Assembly: GCA_011317545.1 (NCBI GenBank)
Contig: WUJK01000001.1
Coordinates: forward strand, 3,949,001 to 4,013,000
DNA length: 64,000 bases
Direction of reading: 5' to 3'
Origin: Coniella vitis
Taxonomy: Eukaryota; Ascomycota; Sordariomycetes; Diaporthales; Schizoparmaceae
The notes below the pieces were generated by a model. The model was not told the origin of the DNA. It searched no databases and saw only the letters and a list, made by a program, of their open reading frames with translations. The translations under genes and the position numbers were made by a program. Shown in pieces: positions 34,156 to 46,071 of the stretch. Position 1 is the first letter of the stretch; every line of letters starts with the position of its first letter.

Positions 34156-35807
34156 CTACCAACCAGCAGAGACAAGCGTCTGGTCAATCAACGGCTTCAG
34201 CCCACTGTCGACAAAGGCCGGAAAGCGCCAGCCGGCCCACGCATGGTCCAACAGGCCCCACGACTCATCAGCATCCAGCGTGGCGCCCCTGATGTAGTAG
34301 CTCCCGCCCAGCGCCCAGAACATGAAGCCCGATCCGAGGCCCGATCCCAAGAACTTTTGCGCGCAGGCGGGATACTTGTGCGTGGCCGTGGTCTCCAGGT
34401 CCTGCTGGAATCCCCATTCCGTCATGACCACGGGGAACCGGTTCGCGACTTGCTTTCTTCCTTTTGCTCCTCCTCCTCCTCCTCCTCCTCCACCACCACC
34501 ACCCAGGGCATGGTCCACAGGCGCAGCTGCCGCCGAGTAACCGGCTTGCAGCAGCGCGTCTTCATAGCTGGGGCAGTCCGTGACGGGGGCCACAATGTCG
34601 TAACTGTGGAGCTCCAGCACGAGCTTGTCCTGGCAGCCCGGAAAATCGCCGCGCGAAAAGGTGGTGTTGCCCGGTGCGAGCCGCTCGCCGCTCACCACGG
34701 GCGCGAGGTCCGTGTCGGCGCCGAGACCAGAGAGGAAGATCAAGAGATCGGGGTTCGCGGCGTGGATCGCCCGGCTGCCAGCCTGGACCTGCCTGTACCA
34801 GACGTCCCAGTTGTAGGTCTCCGCGACAGCTGGCTTGGCCAGGTTGATGGGGGGCCGAAGCTCGTTGTAAAGAGACATGGAGATCAGGTTGGGCCATTGT
34901 TTTCCCTTTTTTTGGGTTGGCCATTGGTTAGTAGCCGTGTATAATCAGACAGAGCCATGATAAAACGTGACTGTTTGTGCATAGGAGATATTGTTTTCTC
35001 CCAGCACGTTATATTTGGGCACAGTAAAGAGAATCGAGGAGAGATAAGAGAAGGTAAAGGTAAACTCACATGTTCCGCCATGAATGAAAGGCCGCGTGTC
35101 CAATTTGCAGGAGAAAAGTAGGTATCGTTCCACCAAGTATTCCCATCAAAGGGGTCGCAACACCACGATGCCTTGGACACATGGTTGTCCAAGTGAACGT
35201 AGATGCCACGCTTTGCACATTCGGCCGCAATGGCATCGTAGACCTGGAGAGTAAGGTCAGATATGGTGAGCACGTCTGTTCTGATTACGAGTCTTCTCTG
35301 GCTACCGTGCGAAAAGAGACAAAAAAGAAATGCATCCCCAATTCCACATACCTGCAGCCTCGTTGTATCTTCTCGGAAATCGGGTTGTTTGTCCAGAACC
35401 CGCTCCAGAACCTTCGTCCCTTGTTCTACTCCCAGGCCATCAATGAACGCCCGCTTGAGGCTCACATCGGCCATGTCATTGCTGTGGATTTGGTCAATCA
35501 TTTCCGTGGCGTACGTCAGGCGGATCGAGTTCAAGCCCAGGCTCTGTATTTGCGATACAATGGTGGCGATAGACTGGTACTGCAGACCCTCTGGGACCAT
35601 GGTCACCTCGGCTCCAGGCCAGTTGACGCCGGCGTAGGCAAAGGGCGAGCCATCGGCGCCGAGAATGGTGGACGCATTGGTCGTGAACGGTCCGTTCGGG
35701 AAGGGAGCGGTCGTTAGACCTACTGCAGCAGCAGCAGCAGCAGCAGCAGAAAAAGGCAAGGAGAGCAGGGGGATGCCCAAGAAGGCGAGGAGGTAGTGGA
35801 CAGCCAT
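34156..35807 (-). CDS. Secreted glycoside hydrolase family 5 (cellulase-like) protein, 459 aa, three exons
   Basis: Exons on the minus strand are 35807-35352, 35243-35070 and 34905-34156. Introns are GTATGT...CAG (108 bases) and GTGAGT...AAG (164 bases), all phase 0. The ATG at 35807 begins a classical signal peptide (hydrophobic core then an eight-Ala run) with mature start near residue 28-36. Domain signs are 'GVNWPGAE', 'GLNSIRLTYA', 'RGIYVHLDNHVSKASWCC', the acid/base in 'MSLYNELRPP' (Glu225), 'LELHSYD', and the nucleophile in 'VMTEWGF' (Glu373): the two glutamates of GH5. It would cut beta-linked glucans or related polysaccharides outside the cell. Oddity: a 12-Gly run (about residues 345-356) from a GGN microsatellite lies between the two catalytic residues. 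The subfamily is not determined. Confidence 0.93.
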
Positions 35808-36503
35808 TTTGCCAAAATGTACTATATCTTGTTGCGAATGGTGACGAATATGTGTGGCATATACAATGGATAATTCAAAGTGACGAGCAAGTTGAAGAGG
35901 GATTGCAAACTCGGGAGAATAGAGCAGCGGGACATCATCCTCATTTATTTGTCTTTCCAATCACTGCCTCGAGACGATCAAGAAAAACCCAACCAGTGGA
36001 AACCGCCAGAGACGTAGCCCGTTGAGACCACGAAAAGCCACAAGTAATTCCCTTTTCGAACCGACAAGGCTGGGTAAAGCGATCCAGGCCCGCCGGACAG
36101 CGACTAGTCAGCTAGTGACTAGACAAGTGCCTATTACTATTTTAGCAGTGCCGTTTCTAGAAAGGAATCCAGCACCAGCTGTGACGAGGCATGTGCCTAC
36201 CACTTGCACAACAGTTCTCGACAAGACGGAAGGGTACAGATCACATTGGACTTTCACATGTACAGCCCAACTCAAAATAACTACAAAGCACCATCATGAG
36301 CTAGTACATGTATATGCAATATGCTACCAACCAGATCGTTGCACCCACGCTATGCCAGAAATATAGAAGAAATTGCCCGCCATGCCCATATTTAGCCATT
36401 CAACGCCGAGTCCGTGATTCTCTGATGCAATAGAGCAAAGAATAAAACCAGAAAAAAACAAAGACACAAGAAAGGGCTGGAAAGGCCATCATCCAAAAGC
36501 AAA
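35808..36503. other. Interval between GH5 and T5orf172 genes
   Basis: About 700 bases with the GH5 promoter and the 3' end of the upstream gene. No extra gene is seen. Confidence 0.5.
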
Positions 36504-37871
36504 TCAGTCGGTTCCCCGCCCTTCATCCCAGTCCGTCCATCTCCGAATAGCCTCATCGACTCGCATCACGCCATCCGTGGTGGCATCTACCTCGAACCAC
36601 TCCTTGTGCATTTTGCCACAGGCCTCGCACGCTCCAGTGCCGCGGTCAGAGAGCCTCATACCCAAGCCAGACAGCTCCAAGTGAATCAGACGCTCCACCT
36701 TGTGGCTGTGCGGCATCTTGTGCGGTTCCAGGTTCGAGCCTGTGCGGACATATGGGTAGAAGCGCACGAGCGAGAGGTCGTAGCCGCACTGCCGCTTCCA
36801 TTCCGTCATTCTGCGCATGACATTATTGGCCCGACCAATCTTGAGAAGCACCGTCTTCTTGTCGTTGCCGCCACTGCTGAGCCCACGGCTGCGCGTTGTG
36901 GTCGGGCTGCCCATTCCAATGCTTTCCGCCCTAAAGGCAAAGGAAGCCAGCATGTCGCCAGGGCGCTGGTCCACTTGACCCAAACTGCGCGGTCTGGAAC
37001 CGGATGCCTCGAGGGCGCGCTCGGTAGGCTCGAGCAGGGAGCGGGCGCTGACGACGGATGGAGCATGGGTTTGCGACTGCGGCGTCAACCAGAAGATGTA
37101 GATGTAACCCTCTTCATCACTCTTTGAAACGGGTGTAGCCAGTTCTTTGAGGAGTTTGTGCGCCGTATCTGGAGGCGCGTCGCCTGGAATGAGGGAGAGG
37201 AACTGCGACGTCTGTGAAGTCTGTGAAGTCTGCGACGCATGAGACGAGGACGAAGGCGGCTGGCTGGAGAGACTCGGACGGTGGGATCCGCTCGCAGGCT
37301 TGAGATTGTTCGAAGATGGTCGGCCAGGTCGGCCTGGGTAAGATGCGCTGGGAGCCTGCTGCATTGGCACGGGCTGAGGCCTAGGGGGTGGCGTGGGGTC
37401 TTCAAAATAGAGAGGCATGCGAAAGCAACAAAAGGAGAACTCTTTGAGTTTCTTGGGCGGCCGCGTGGAAGAGAAATTCGAAGGCGCGGGCCCCGCCTGT
37501 CCTGCGTGGGCATTGGGTCTCTGAGGACGTCCTGGCTTCCCAGCTGACCCTGTCTGCAAGAGGCCCAGCCGTCCGGTCAGCGAGTCGATGCTGGTGCGGT
37601 TCTCGAGGATTAGTTGGTTTGCTAATTGAGGCGCAGGGCTGGAGCCAGCAGACGCAGTGGCCTGGTCTTTGTGCTGCCAGCAGTACCGATTCGGGTCGCT
37701 TGGGTCGTCGACGTAGAGCCTGTTCCTGGATTTTAAATCGGGAGAGCTGGAGTCAAGGGCGCGTCTGCAAGGCCGCCCGCTGCCAGTGACGCCTCGGCAT
37801 GTTGTTGCTGGGTTCTTGGAGTCGGTGCGCTTGACCATGGACTCGGGGGTGCCAGCGGTGAATGAAGGCAT
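36504..37871 (-). CDS. T5orf172/DUF1766 (GIY-YIG-like) domain protein, 455 aa
   Basis: Single exon. The frame is open to 38030, but the first ~53 codons of that extension are Ser/Phe-rich and unlike the family, so the ATG at 37871 is chosen. The N-terminus has a Cys/His cluster ('CRGVTGSGRPCRR ... YCWQHKD') typical of fungal proteins of this type. A Pro/Ser/Gln-rich disordered region follows to about residue 230. The domain spans roughly 235-450: 'GYIYIFWLT', 'LLKIGRANNVMRRMTEW', 'RFYP', 'SHKVERLIHLELSGLGMR' and a C-terminal 'CEACGKMHKEWFEV'. The GIY-YIG-like family includes the yeast Mug113 protein, named for meiotic up-regulation; the molecular activity in fungi is not established. Probably nuclear or cytosolic. 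Confidence 0.88.
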   Translation of the reverse strand: MPSFTAGTPESMVKRTDSKNPATTCRGVTGSGRPCRRALDSSSPDLKSRNRLYVDDPSDPNRYCWQHKDQATASAGSSPAPQLANQLILENRTSIDSLTGRLGLLQTGSAGKPGRPQRPNAHAGQAGPAPSNFSSTRPPKKLKEFSFCCFRMPLYFEDPTPPPRPQPVPMQQAPSASYPGRPGRPSSNNLKPASGSHRPSLSSQPPSSSSHASQTSQTSQTSQFLSLIPGDAPPDTAHKLLKELATPVSKSDEEGYIYIFWLTPQSQTHAPSVVSARSLLEPTERALEASGSRPRSLGQVDQRPGDMLASFAFRAESIGMGSPTTTRSRGLSSGGNDKKTVLLKIGRANNVMRRMTEWKRQCGYDLSLVRFYPYVRTGSNLEPHKMPHSHKVERLIHLELSGLGMRLSDRGTGACEACGKMHKEWFEVDATTDGVMRVDEAIRRWTDWDEGRGTD

Positions 37872-40738
37872 CGTGAGATTCGAGGGACTCTCGTTAGCAG
37901 ATGTCGAATTGAAGACAAGCGCGCACTTCGACAAGACCTGATTGGCAAAAGAAGGACCTGAAAAAGCAACGAAAAAGGAAGAAGAAGAAGAACCCAAAGA
38001 ATAGTAGGGCGTCTCGCGAGAAAAGTGCAAAAGGGCAGTGAGATGAAGCGGAGCGAGCGTTGTGAATGCCAGTCAGGGCTGCGCGTGGGGCTGCTTCTGC
38101 TCTACTTGGACGTCAGACCAGACAACAGAGTTGGCAAGCCTTGGCATCGTCAACTGCCAGCGAGCGTTTCATGAAGGCCTGACGCTGCCTGTACTATGTA
38201 GTCTGTAGTGGCCCTGGACAGCACGCTGTGCACGCTGTGCATGCTGTAGGAGCCCATGGTCCTCGGCGTATCGACTGGCTGACAGGGGCTCCATCTGCGC
38301 TTAATAGGGGGGGCTGGAGGTGCAGCAGTGGGGCTTGGTACCGCCCAGCAGCCCCTGCATGTCACCAGTCTTATCGATAATGTTGGACCGTCGCGGCAGC
38401 GTCGCAGCGTGGCAGCGTGGCTATCCGACGCTGGGGCTGGGCGCAGCACTGCCACGTCGAGCAAGCTGCCTCCCAGGCCGTGGCCTGTTTGGGGGCAAGG
38501 GTTGATGGAATATGTGCACGTGTTTTTGTTTTTGTTGACAACGCGGGATGCAATTTAATTTGCAGTTGTGCATGTCGAACACAATCTTCGATAAAAGGAG
38601 TGAAAGTCCAAAGCAGACCGAGCCGGAAACAGCGCAGCGAAAGACGTTTGGCTTGTGGCTTAGTAAGAGCATTTTGGTGGCGGATGGGAAATCAGACATG
38701 CAATTCTCTTTTGCAGCCCTCGTTCCATCACCATTGACCCGCCGGCACATCGAAATGCAAATCTTTGTCGTTGCATTGTGGATACGCAGCCTTATGACTT
38801 GCTGCAATGCCATGAAGAACCGTACCTGAATAATGTTGCTCCACTCATTGCAACAGCAGGCGTCTTGTTTTATCTGCTTGCTAGTATTATTATAGATAGT
38901 ATAGCCTAGATCCTCCGGATTAGTTAGGAGCGGGGTGATTGTACTCGAATTGTCCTTGAAATCAACAATATACCATGTGTATGTCGCATGTCCTGTTGCC
39001 GGATTGGGATATCAGAAAACTTTCACCTGGCATAACCCTAACCCTCAAGTCTCTGAACTCGGAATTCCCCACATGGAGTTTGAGACGAGATGAGAGGCAG
39101 AGCTTCTCAGCTGATTGCTCTGGACTATTGATCATGTTTTGATATTTAACACTTGACTGCACGAGCTGATGGGACTGATCCCTTATCCCATGCAGCCAGG
39201 CGGAAGGAAGAAAAGAAAAGAAAAGAGTAAGATCACGCAATCTCGAGGGCAAACGACGTGTTGAACAACCTTGAAAAGTCGCGGCTGCCATTGGCCCCAC
39301 CCCCAAAGCGGGTGCTAGACCGACAGCCTTTTCCACTCCACCACTCCACCACTCCACCAGGCATGACGTCGATTGCTTACGTACTGGTACGGCATTCGCC
39401 ATGTACTTGGGTACTGTCCCTAGGTAATGATATAAGTAGTCTATGTGCATACTATGTAGGCACGTAGTCGCTGAATATGATCCGGGGAGGTTTGTTGATG
39501 ATACTGATAAATCATTAAACGGTGGCTCCCTTGAGTAGGTAGTCTTGGCCCGAGAAATGGAGACTGCTCGACCCTGCAGCAAGCAGGCAAACCGTCAGGA
39601 TTCAGAGCCTGGTTGTTGGGCCCGTCGAAGCGCACGCATCTGCCAATCTCATCCACGAAGGCGGAAGGCAGAGCAGTTCTCGCTGCGGACAGCATACAAT
39701 GTAGCTTGGCCTCTCCTCATTTATACTCTCAAGAGCCCTGTTGCCCAGCTCAGCTATTTCCAGAAGGAAGAGGAACAAATCGATGCCATGTATTCCTTTG
39801 GTTGGGTGTGGAAGCCATACACATGCAAATGGGAAATGGCAGACAGCCAAGGTACTTGGGATCTCTGCTGAAAGTAACCCTGATCCTTGCTAGCTGCCCC
39901 TGCCATCCCGACCTCACCACACTACAAGGCTTGCCGTCTTCTAAAAGTACGTACATAGTACTCTCGTTTCTTTGCAGCCATTGCGTAGAACGAATCGCAT
40001 ATCCCACATTTCAATGATCCTCTCCCGCAAACAAACGCGCAGTTGGAGTAATGTAGTTTTTCGCAACAATATTTGTGTCCAGCCTTTCTGTTCGTTCTGT
40101 CGACCGTCCACCACGTGCGTCCTTACATAATATGCAATATGTACAAGTACTGCGGTACTCACAAGGTTGGCCACTCGCCTCTACTTCCGGCCACTCTAGT
40201 GCCCCCATCCTGCCTGCAGGCGATCCTTGCTGCTGGGCCCATAGTGGTCTATGGTGGCCTCTGGTGGCCTATGGCGACCCATGGCTACAGCTGCCTCCTC
40301 CTGCAATGCTCCCAACCTAGAGTAGCACGCCCGTCCTCGTGGGAAACTCCCTGCATGCGCCCCATACTATGTGAATACCTGGGTAAGCGCTGCGACGCTA
40401 CCTTATTCTTTATAATCCAGACGCAACTGTGTGTTGAGATCTCTGCACATTTGCCTTAAGTACTTGCATTCTACCTCCCGTCTCCGTCTTCTTTGCCTCC
40501 TCCTCCTCCTCCTCCTGCTGCTTTATCCTTTTCTCCGCCCTCTCTATCCCGCGCTTCCTCCTTCCTGTGACCGCATCGACTGGCAGCCGACGCCGCCGAC
40601 GAACATCCCCCATCTCCTGTCAACAGAGGGAAACTTCACTACCTCGATCGCCATTGAGTTTGAATTTCCGCGCGTCAACCGAACACTACTCTGTTAAACA
40701 GTCTGTGTAACCCACGTCTAATATCAAAAATAAACAAA
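37872..40738. other. Gene-poor interval before the amino-acid transporter
   Basis: 2.9 kb with no supportable gene. It holds tandem short repeats (an imperfect CACGCTGTG-like set near 38220-38250, a CAGCGTGG-like set near 38395-38425, and CCACTCCA x3 at 39333-39356) and three dispersed words (38190, 39450, 39952). From about 40490 it becomes CTC-rich and is the likely transporter promoter and leader. Confidence 0.55.
39333..39356. repeat. (CCACTCCA)3 minisatellite
   Basis: Three perfect 8-base tandem units. Confidence 0.85.
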
Positions 40739-43109
40739 ATGTCCAAGGACGAGACGCCGCTGTCTTACTCGCCTCCTCTGGAGAAGAAGACGACCGCGCA
40801 TGATGCCAACCATCTCGACATCGAATATGCCGCCCCTACTGGACGCGCTCGCTGGCTAGGAGGTCCTGAGGTCACCATTGGTCGCAGAATAAGTCCTGTC
40901 CTTGCTTCGCTGCAAAGCAGCTATTCTTCGGATTCAGACGAGAGCAGTGGCGCCATTCTGCACAAGCAGAAAGAAGCCGAGGCCTCAGCAGCCATTCAGT
41001 ATCGCACCTGTAGCTGGCAAAAGGTACGCTCGCACCAAGGAATGTCTTGAAAACGGGCCGCTGGGTGCTAACATGTGATGCAGACTGCCGCTCTGCTCTT
41101 TTCCGAGTACATTTGCTTGGTATGGTTGCCCTCCGTCGAGCCCTACTCTCAAAATCCTACAGATGCCTTGTATTGTATGCGTGGGAGGTTGCAGTGACCC
41201 GGTATCAAAATGAGACGATTTGCCACAAGTGTCGCACTCGTTCCCGCGACCTGCGCAAGCCATGTGCCAAGTCGTCCATCCCGTCCATACCTCAAGGCTC
41301 GGTCCCCTGGCGATCAGTAACGCTAACTATGTCTTGTTTTCTTGGGCCTGTAGGCTATCATGAGTTTCCCTTGGTCTTACAGTATCCTGGGCCTGGTTCC
41401 TGGGTGAGTGGGAAGCTCGTTGCCCGCCTGATGTGCGCAACATTGACTGACGCCCTCTAGATTGATCTTCACTGTTGTTGTTGCCATGTTTGTGCAGTAC
41501 ACGTGAGTCTTGGCATTCGACCCATGGGATGCCCGTGCCTCGATTGCTAACTTAACACCCTCTCAACAGTTCTCTGATTGTATGGGAGTTTTGTCTGCGT
41601 CACCCCGAGGTTCGAGATGTCTGTGATGTCGGCGAGATGATCTTTTGGAACAAGAGATGGGCATGGTGGTTCAGCGCTGTCATGTTTATCTTGAACAACA
41701 CTGTGAGTTCTCCAGCAAGCACCCTGTCATTATTCTCTTAACTTATCATTCTCCTTCCACCGAAACAGTTCATTCAAGGACTCCACGTCCTCGTTGGCGC
41801 CAAGTACCTCAACACTATGACCGCTTCCGACAACGACATCGGCTGCCGCACTGTCAGCTTCTCCGTGCTCATGTTCCTCGTGTGCTGGGTGTGCTCGCTT
41901 CCCCGAACCTTTGACGGCCTCGCCAAGCTGGGTGCCGTGTCTGCTGCTTTCACCTTCATCTCTGTGCTCCTCGCCACCATCTTTGCCGGCGTGCAGTCTC
42001 ACCCAGCCGGCTACAGCGCCGAATTGGGCGACCCTATCGTCTTGGCTGTTCCTGCGGCTGGAACAACTTTCGTCGCCGGCCTCAATGCCTTCCTCAACAT
42101 CAGCTATACCTTTATTGGCCAGATCACGCTACCTAGTTTTATTGCTGAGATGAAGGATCCTAGGTAAGACATTTCGTTGCAATGTGTTGTAGATTTTTCT
42201 CAAAAGAAGAAAAACAGACTAATCAGTGCCTTTCTCTAGGGATTTCCCCAAGGCTCTGTGGCTCTGCACCATTGGCGAAATCATTGTCTTCAGCCTCGTC
42301 GGCTCCATCGTCTACGCCTACGTCGGCACAAACTACATTACCGCGCCGGCCTTCGGCTCCCTCCAGCCCGTCTTCAAAAAGGTCGCTTTCTCCTTCATGA
42401 TCCCGACCTTGATCTTTCTCGGCGTCTTGTACGCCTCTGTGTCGGCTCGCCTCGTGTTTTTCCGCATCTTCAAGGACTCCAAGCACAAAAATGAGCACAC
42501 GGTGATTGGCTGGGCCTCATGGGCTGGTATTTTGTGTATGTGGACATTCATATCCCCGTTGCGCCAACGGTCAACATATCCTCGAGTTCTCTTGCTAATA
42601 TTTGCTTTACACTACAGTCGTCACCTGGGTCTTTGCCTTTATCATCTCCCAAGTCATCCCTTTCTTCTCCGACCGTAAGTCCATCCCCAATACCACATCA
42701 TCCCACCAATCAGCATCACTTATTCAAAACATTTCTCTTCTCCTTCTCGTCTCCATCCGCACAAAACCACACTATACACCCACTTCTCCAAAAACAGCAC
42801 CAAACAAAACTAACGGGCTTTCCCTCGCCCAATCCAGTCCTCTCCCTCATGTCCGCCCTCTTTGACAGCTTCTTCGGCTTCATCTTCTGGGGCGTCGCCT
42901 ATTTCCGCATGCGCAAAGTCGACGGCGGGCTGGCCTTTATCAAGTCCCAAGGCTTTTGGGGCTACGCCGAGGCAGCGCTCAATGTTCTCATCATCCTTAT
43001 TGGCATCTTTTTTGTTGGACCCGGCACGTATGCCAGTGTTGAGAGCATCATTACCGATTTCGATCCGTCGTCGGGCGCCGTGTTTACGTGTGCTTCGAAC
43101 GGGTTGTAA
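40739..43109 (+). CDS. AAAP-family amino-acid transporter (Aa_trans; mtr-like), 521 aa, nine exons
   Basis: Exons are 40739-41023, 41084-41119, 41354-41403, 41461-41502, 41570-41702, 41769-42163, 42240-42535, 42618-42674 and 42838-43109. Every junction is GT-AG and the phases add up to one frame. Residues 1-75 are a soluble, Ser-rich N-terminal tail. The membrane part then carries about eleven hydrophobic segments, including 'AIMSFPWSYSILGLVPG', 'FVQYTSLIVWEF', 'FIQGLHVLVGAKYLN', 'FVAGLNAFLNISYTFIGQ' with 'LPSFIAEMKDPRDFPKAL' after it, and 'FDSFFGFIFWGVAYFRMR' near the end. That order, with the conserved E-M-x-D-P-R-D-F loop, is the signature of fungal neutral/aromatic amino-acid permeases of the auxin-permease superfamily, which take up amino acids with protons at the plasma membrane. 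Substrate range is not predictable. The small exons 2-4 are the least certain. Confidence 0.92.
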
Positions 43110-43750
43110 GTTGAGAGCCTTTGTATGTTGGGTTGCTGGGAAGAAAATCTCGCCCCCCTCCCCCCGGGGGAAAGAGGAAGCCCAGCGCATTTATACGTAT
43201 ATCCGAAGCAGAATATGCCCGGGCAATTGCATAAGCGGGACTGGGAAAGGCAGAGCCTTGGCGATATTGTTAATCTATAAAAAGTATAATTGGTTTTGGT
43301 AATGAGGAGAAGTTCATTTGGTAGATATGATAATACCGCGCGAGAAGATACCCACTGTGGATGAGCAACAAGAAGCAAATTCTCTCTTGTTTTCCCCCCT
43401 CTTGCTCAGGTTGCATAAACTGTACAAATTCCACTCGCTACACAAGTTATGATTGTAATAAGTTGGGCCAACCCGTAATTAATCTAAGCCCATCAACCTA
43501 AATGATACATGTTCCTCAACTTTGGCCACTAGACCATCCTGCTGCAAATAAAAAGTATGGCGTTTGCTTAGGAATTGGTTTACATACATATGCTCATCCG
43601 TGATAATTATTTCCCCATCTCTCGAGGATATTTCTCCTGTTACTGCAGTCCAGCTTGTTCTTTGACGTAGTATGGATATTCACACTTCAAATAAAACCTC
43701 CACAGAAGAATACAATCTCTCGGCGCGAGCGGCCCTGCTCCTCAAAAATC
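43110..43750. other. Convergent 3' region (transporter / Hce2 protein)
   Basis: 640 bases without a gene between two convergent stop codons. Confidence 0.5.
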
Positions 43751-44574
43751 TCATTGCTGCTCAGCGAGCTGAATTCGGAACTCCAAGGTTGCATTGGAAG
43801 CAAAGGAATTCTTGCAGTTCATGTGGCCCTGAGACCGCTCATTGTCCACAAACGGCTCATCAGCAGCCGCAGCAAAGTCAAAGACACTAGCATTGAGTAT
43901 GTTGACGACGTCCTGGTTACCGATTCTGTTTGTGTGACAAGATCACGAACACACAGCAGTTAGTTACACAATGTTGAGTAGCCACGTGTTGCACCAAACG
44001 AACAAAAGGAGATCATTTTGTCTGAGTGTAGCTTCAAAATTGGAGAAAACAACGAGGAGTCCTACATAATAGTGTGACTCGAAGTCGCATTGGAAGCTCC
44101 GTCGCCATGGTCCAAACGCTGCACGGCCACCTCACATGTGCCGCTGGAGGCCAAGCCATGCCAGGTGTCGTTGCCGTTGCGCCACTTCCACAAAGACCAG
44201 AAGCCAGGCAGGGCCTGCAGCTGCTCGAGCAGTTCATAGCAATCATCTCGGTAGATGGTCGTGCGTGAGGTCGAGACGTTGTCGTAAATAAAATTGCTGC
44301 AGGCCGTGACATTCCCCTTGAGCGAGGGAAGGCCTCCGTTGTTGTTGTTGTCGTGGTTATGGTGGTGATGGGAATTCGCGAGGCCGCTGCTGTGGACCGT
44401 GCTGTGCCAGGTGAGGTGAGCGGGCTTCCGGGCTCCGGCACGGATGTCGAGGGCCTTGTGAGGGTAGAGAGCGCTCTCTGAGGCCTGGCGGTTGGGCAAG
44501 AAGGAGATGGGGTTGGTGGCGGCGAGGGAGGCGAGGCCGCCAAGGGTGAGACCAAAGAGGGTTGCGAATTTCAT
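43751..44574 (-). CDS. Secreted Hce2-domain (Ecp2-like) candidate effector, 227 aa, two exons
   Basis: Exons on the minus strand are 44574-44066 and 43925-43751, with a 140-base GTAGGA...CAG intron in phase 2. Exon 1 alone looks like a 170-codon gene, but it stops before the last third of the domain; exon 2 supplies 'IGNQDVVNIL' and the fourth cysteine. There is a signal peptide (about residues 1-19), a polar His/Asn-rich propeptide-like stretch (about 66-80), then the domain with Cys92, Cys112, Cys147 and Cys207 and the motif 'GFWSLW...WHGLASSGTCEVAV'. Hce2 proteins are homologues of the Cladosporium fulvum effector Ecp2; some members cause necrosis in plants, but a role here is not shown by sequence. 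The assignment rests on motif recognition. Confidence 0.85.
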
Positions 44575-45510
44575 CGTGTGGACGTGTTAGACGAGCAGTA
44601 GACGACGATGGAAGAGGGTTGGAAGCGGCAGGGGGGGTGGAAGACGTGGGAGAATGCGGCAGAGGGTGGGTGTGAAAAGGAGAGGAGAGAAGGGAAAAGA
44701 AAAAGGCATGGAAAGGACCCTATACCCAGAAATGCTATGCAATGCACGAATGGAAGGTACCAACGTATTCGAGAAGTCATGTGAGTTCATAGGTTAAAAT
44801 TGAAGGACCGTGATGCCGGGGAGAAGGAGGAGATGTATACCAAGGGAAGGAAGGCACGTCCCATTATCAGTGCCAGTGCACGCCTTCCCCTCTCTTGCAG
44901 TACATTCACAGTACTCTAGTATTGGCGTCACCTGATCGACCTGATGACTGATGAGGGAAATGAAGAAGGTCCCGCCAGGCATGAAGGTGAAAATTTGACA
45001 GTCGCGCCTGTGCAACCCAACCCTATTCCCCAGTCTCTTTTTCTTGTCTTACGCTGAGACAATGACTCTTACGATGCCTGGACGCGCAGACATGCAGCCG
45101 TGACGGTTGGGAATTCAGGGGTGGTACTACCATGCAACCCGCCATGTTGCCTGCGCAAGAAAGAGGAAACGGTCAACGGGAAGCTGCTTACTTATGATAT
45201 TGTACGGTTTTACTTTGATCATGTATGTATACGGCTGTTGTGGATAGGATACTAGGTATTCTAACTATGTACGCAGCAGCATCACGAACCTGGCTCTGAG
45301 AGCGAGGCCGAGATGAATACTTGAAGCCATCACGAGTCACTCAAAGACAGGAGACAAAGACATAGTCCACAGAGGCGAGATTGACAGACAGAGGACTCGG
45401 GGGTTCGGACACGGAAAACACATCAACCTATATTGCCACTTATTCTTGGAAACCTCGTCTCTAAAGCTCAGCACTATCACTACCACCTGCTCTCAACATG
45501 GCATCCTATA

Positions 45511-45693
45511 TGCGGGTGTCTGAGGGCGCTGGCGGATTTCCGCCTCATACTCCATCGCAATTGCGTGGATTCGACGCCATCACATCAATATCTTGTGAGG
45601 ATCTCCCACAACCGTTGACTTCACAGGCCTGGAAGCCACGAAATTGCGATGGCGCATGAGGGGGAAATCCGCCAGCGCCCTCAGACACCCGCA
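45511..45693. repeat. Large imperfect inverted repeat (58-base arms, 67-base loop)
   Basis: Left arm 45511-45568 and right arm 45636-45693 are reverse complements at 54 of 58 positions; the outer 31 positions are identical. Transcribed from either strand it would fold into a long hairpin with few interruptions. It lies in intergenic DNA. It could be a fold-back element, a small-RNA (milRNA/siRNA) precursor or a remnant of a miniature inverted-repeat transposon. No flanking target-site duplication is obvious. Confidence 0.9.
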
Positions 45694-46071
45694 CAGCTAA
45701 TGATTTCGGATGGCGTTGGCCGGGGCTGCGGAGCCTCTGCTGTTAGGCAAGGTCTCCAACAAGAAGATCTGATTAGTCTTCGTCTTCTTTCTTTCTTGTT
45801 AGGGTTGTTGCTGTCGCCCTCGGCCATGTCGCCCGCTGCAGAGCCATCTGTCCTCATCTTCCGTACACACAGGGAGTACTTCTTTCCGTCCTCGTAGTGC
45901 AGTGGTAACCAGTTTTCTACCTTTGCACCATATCATGCGCTGGATAAGCCATCGTAGATTTGCGGGCCGGGGAGTCCATGCAACTTGGCGGCCATGTGCG
46001 GCTCCCCCGTGATCTTGCTCTCTACTCTCTCGTTCCTCTTGGTCCTCTTTCTTATATATTATTTTGTCTTA

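Noticed and set aside
34081..34944. 287-codon plus-strand frame over the GH5 gene
   Set aside because: Antisense shadow. The minus strand carries the GH5 motifs and introns.
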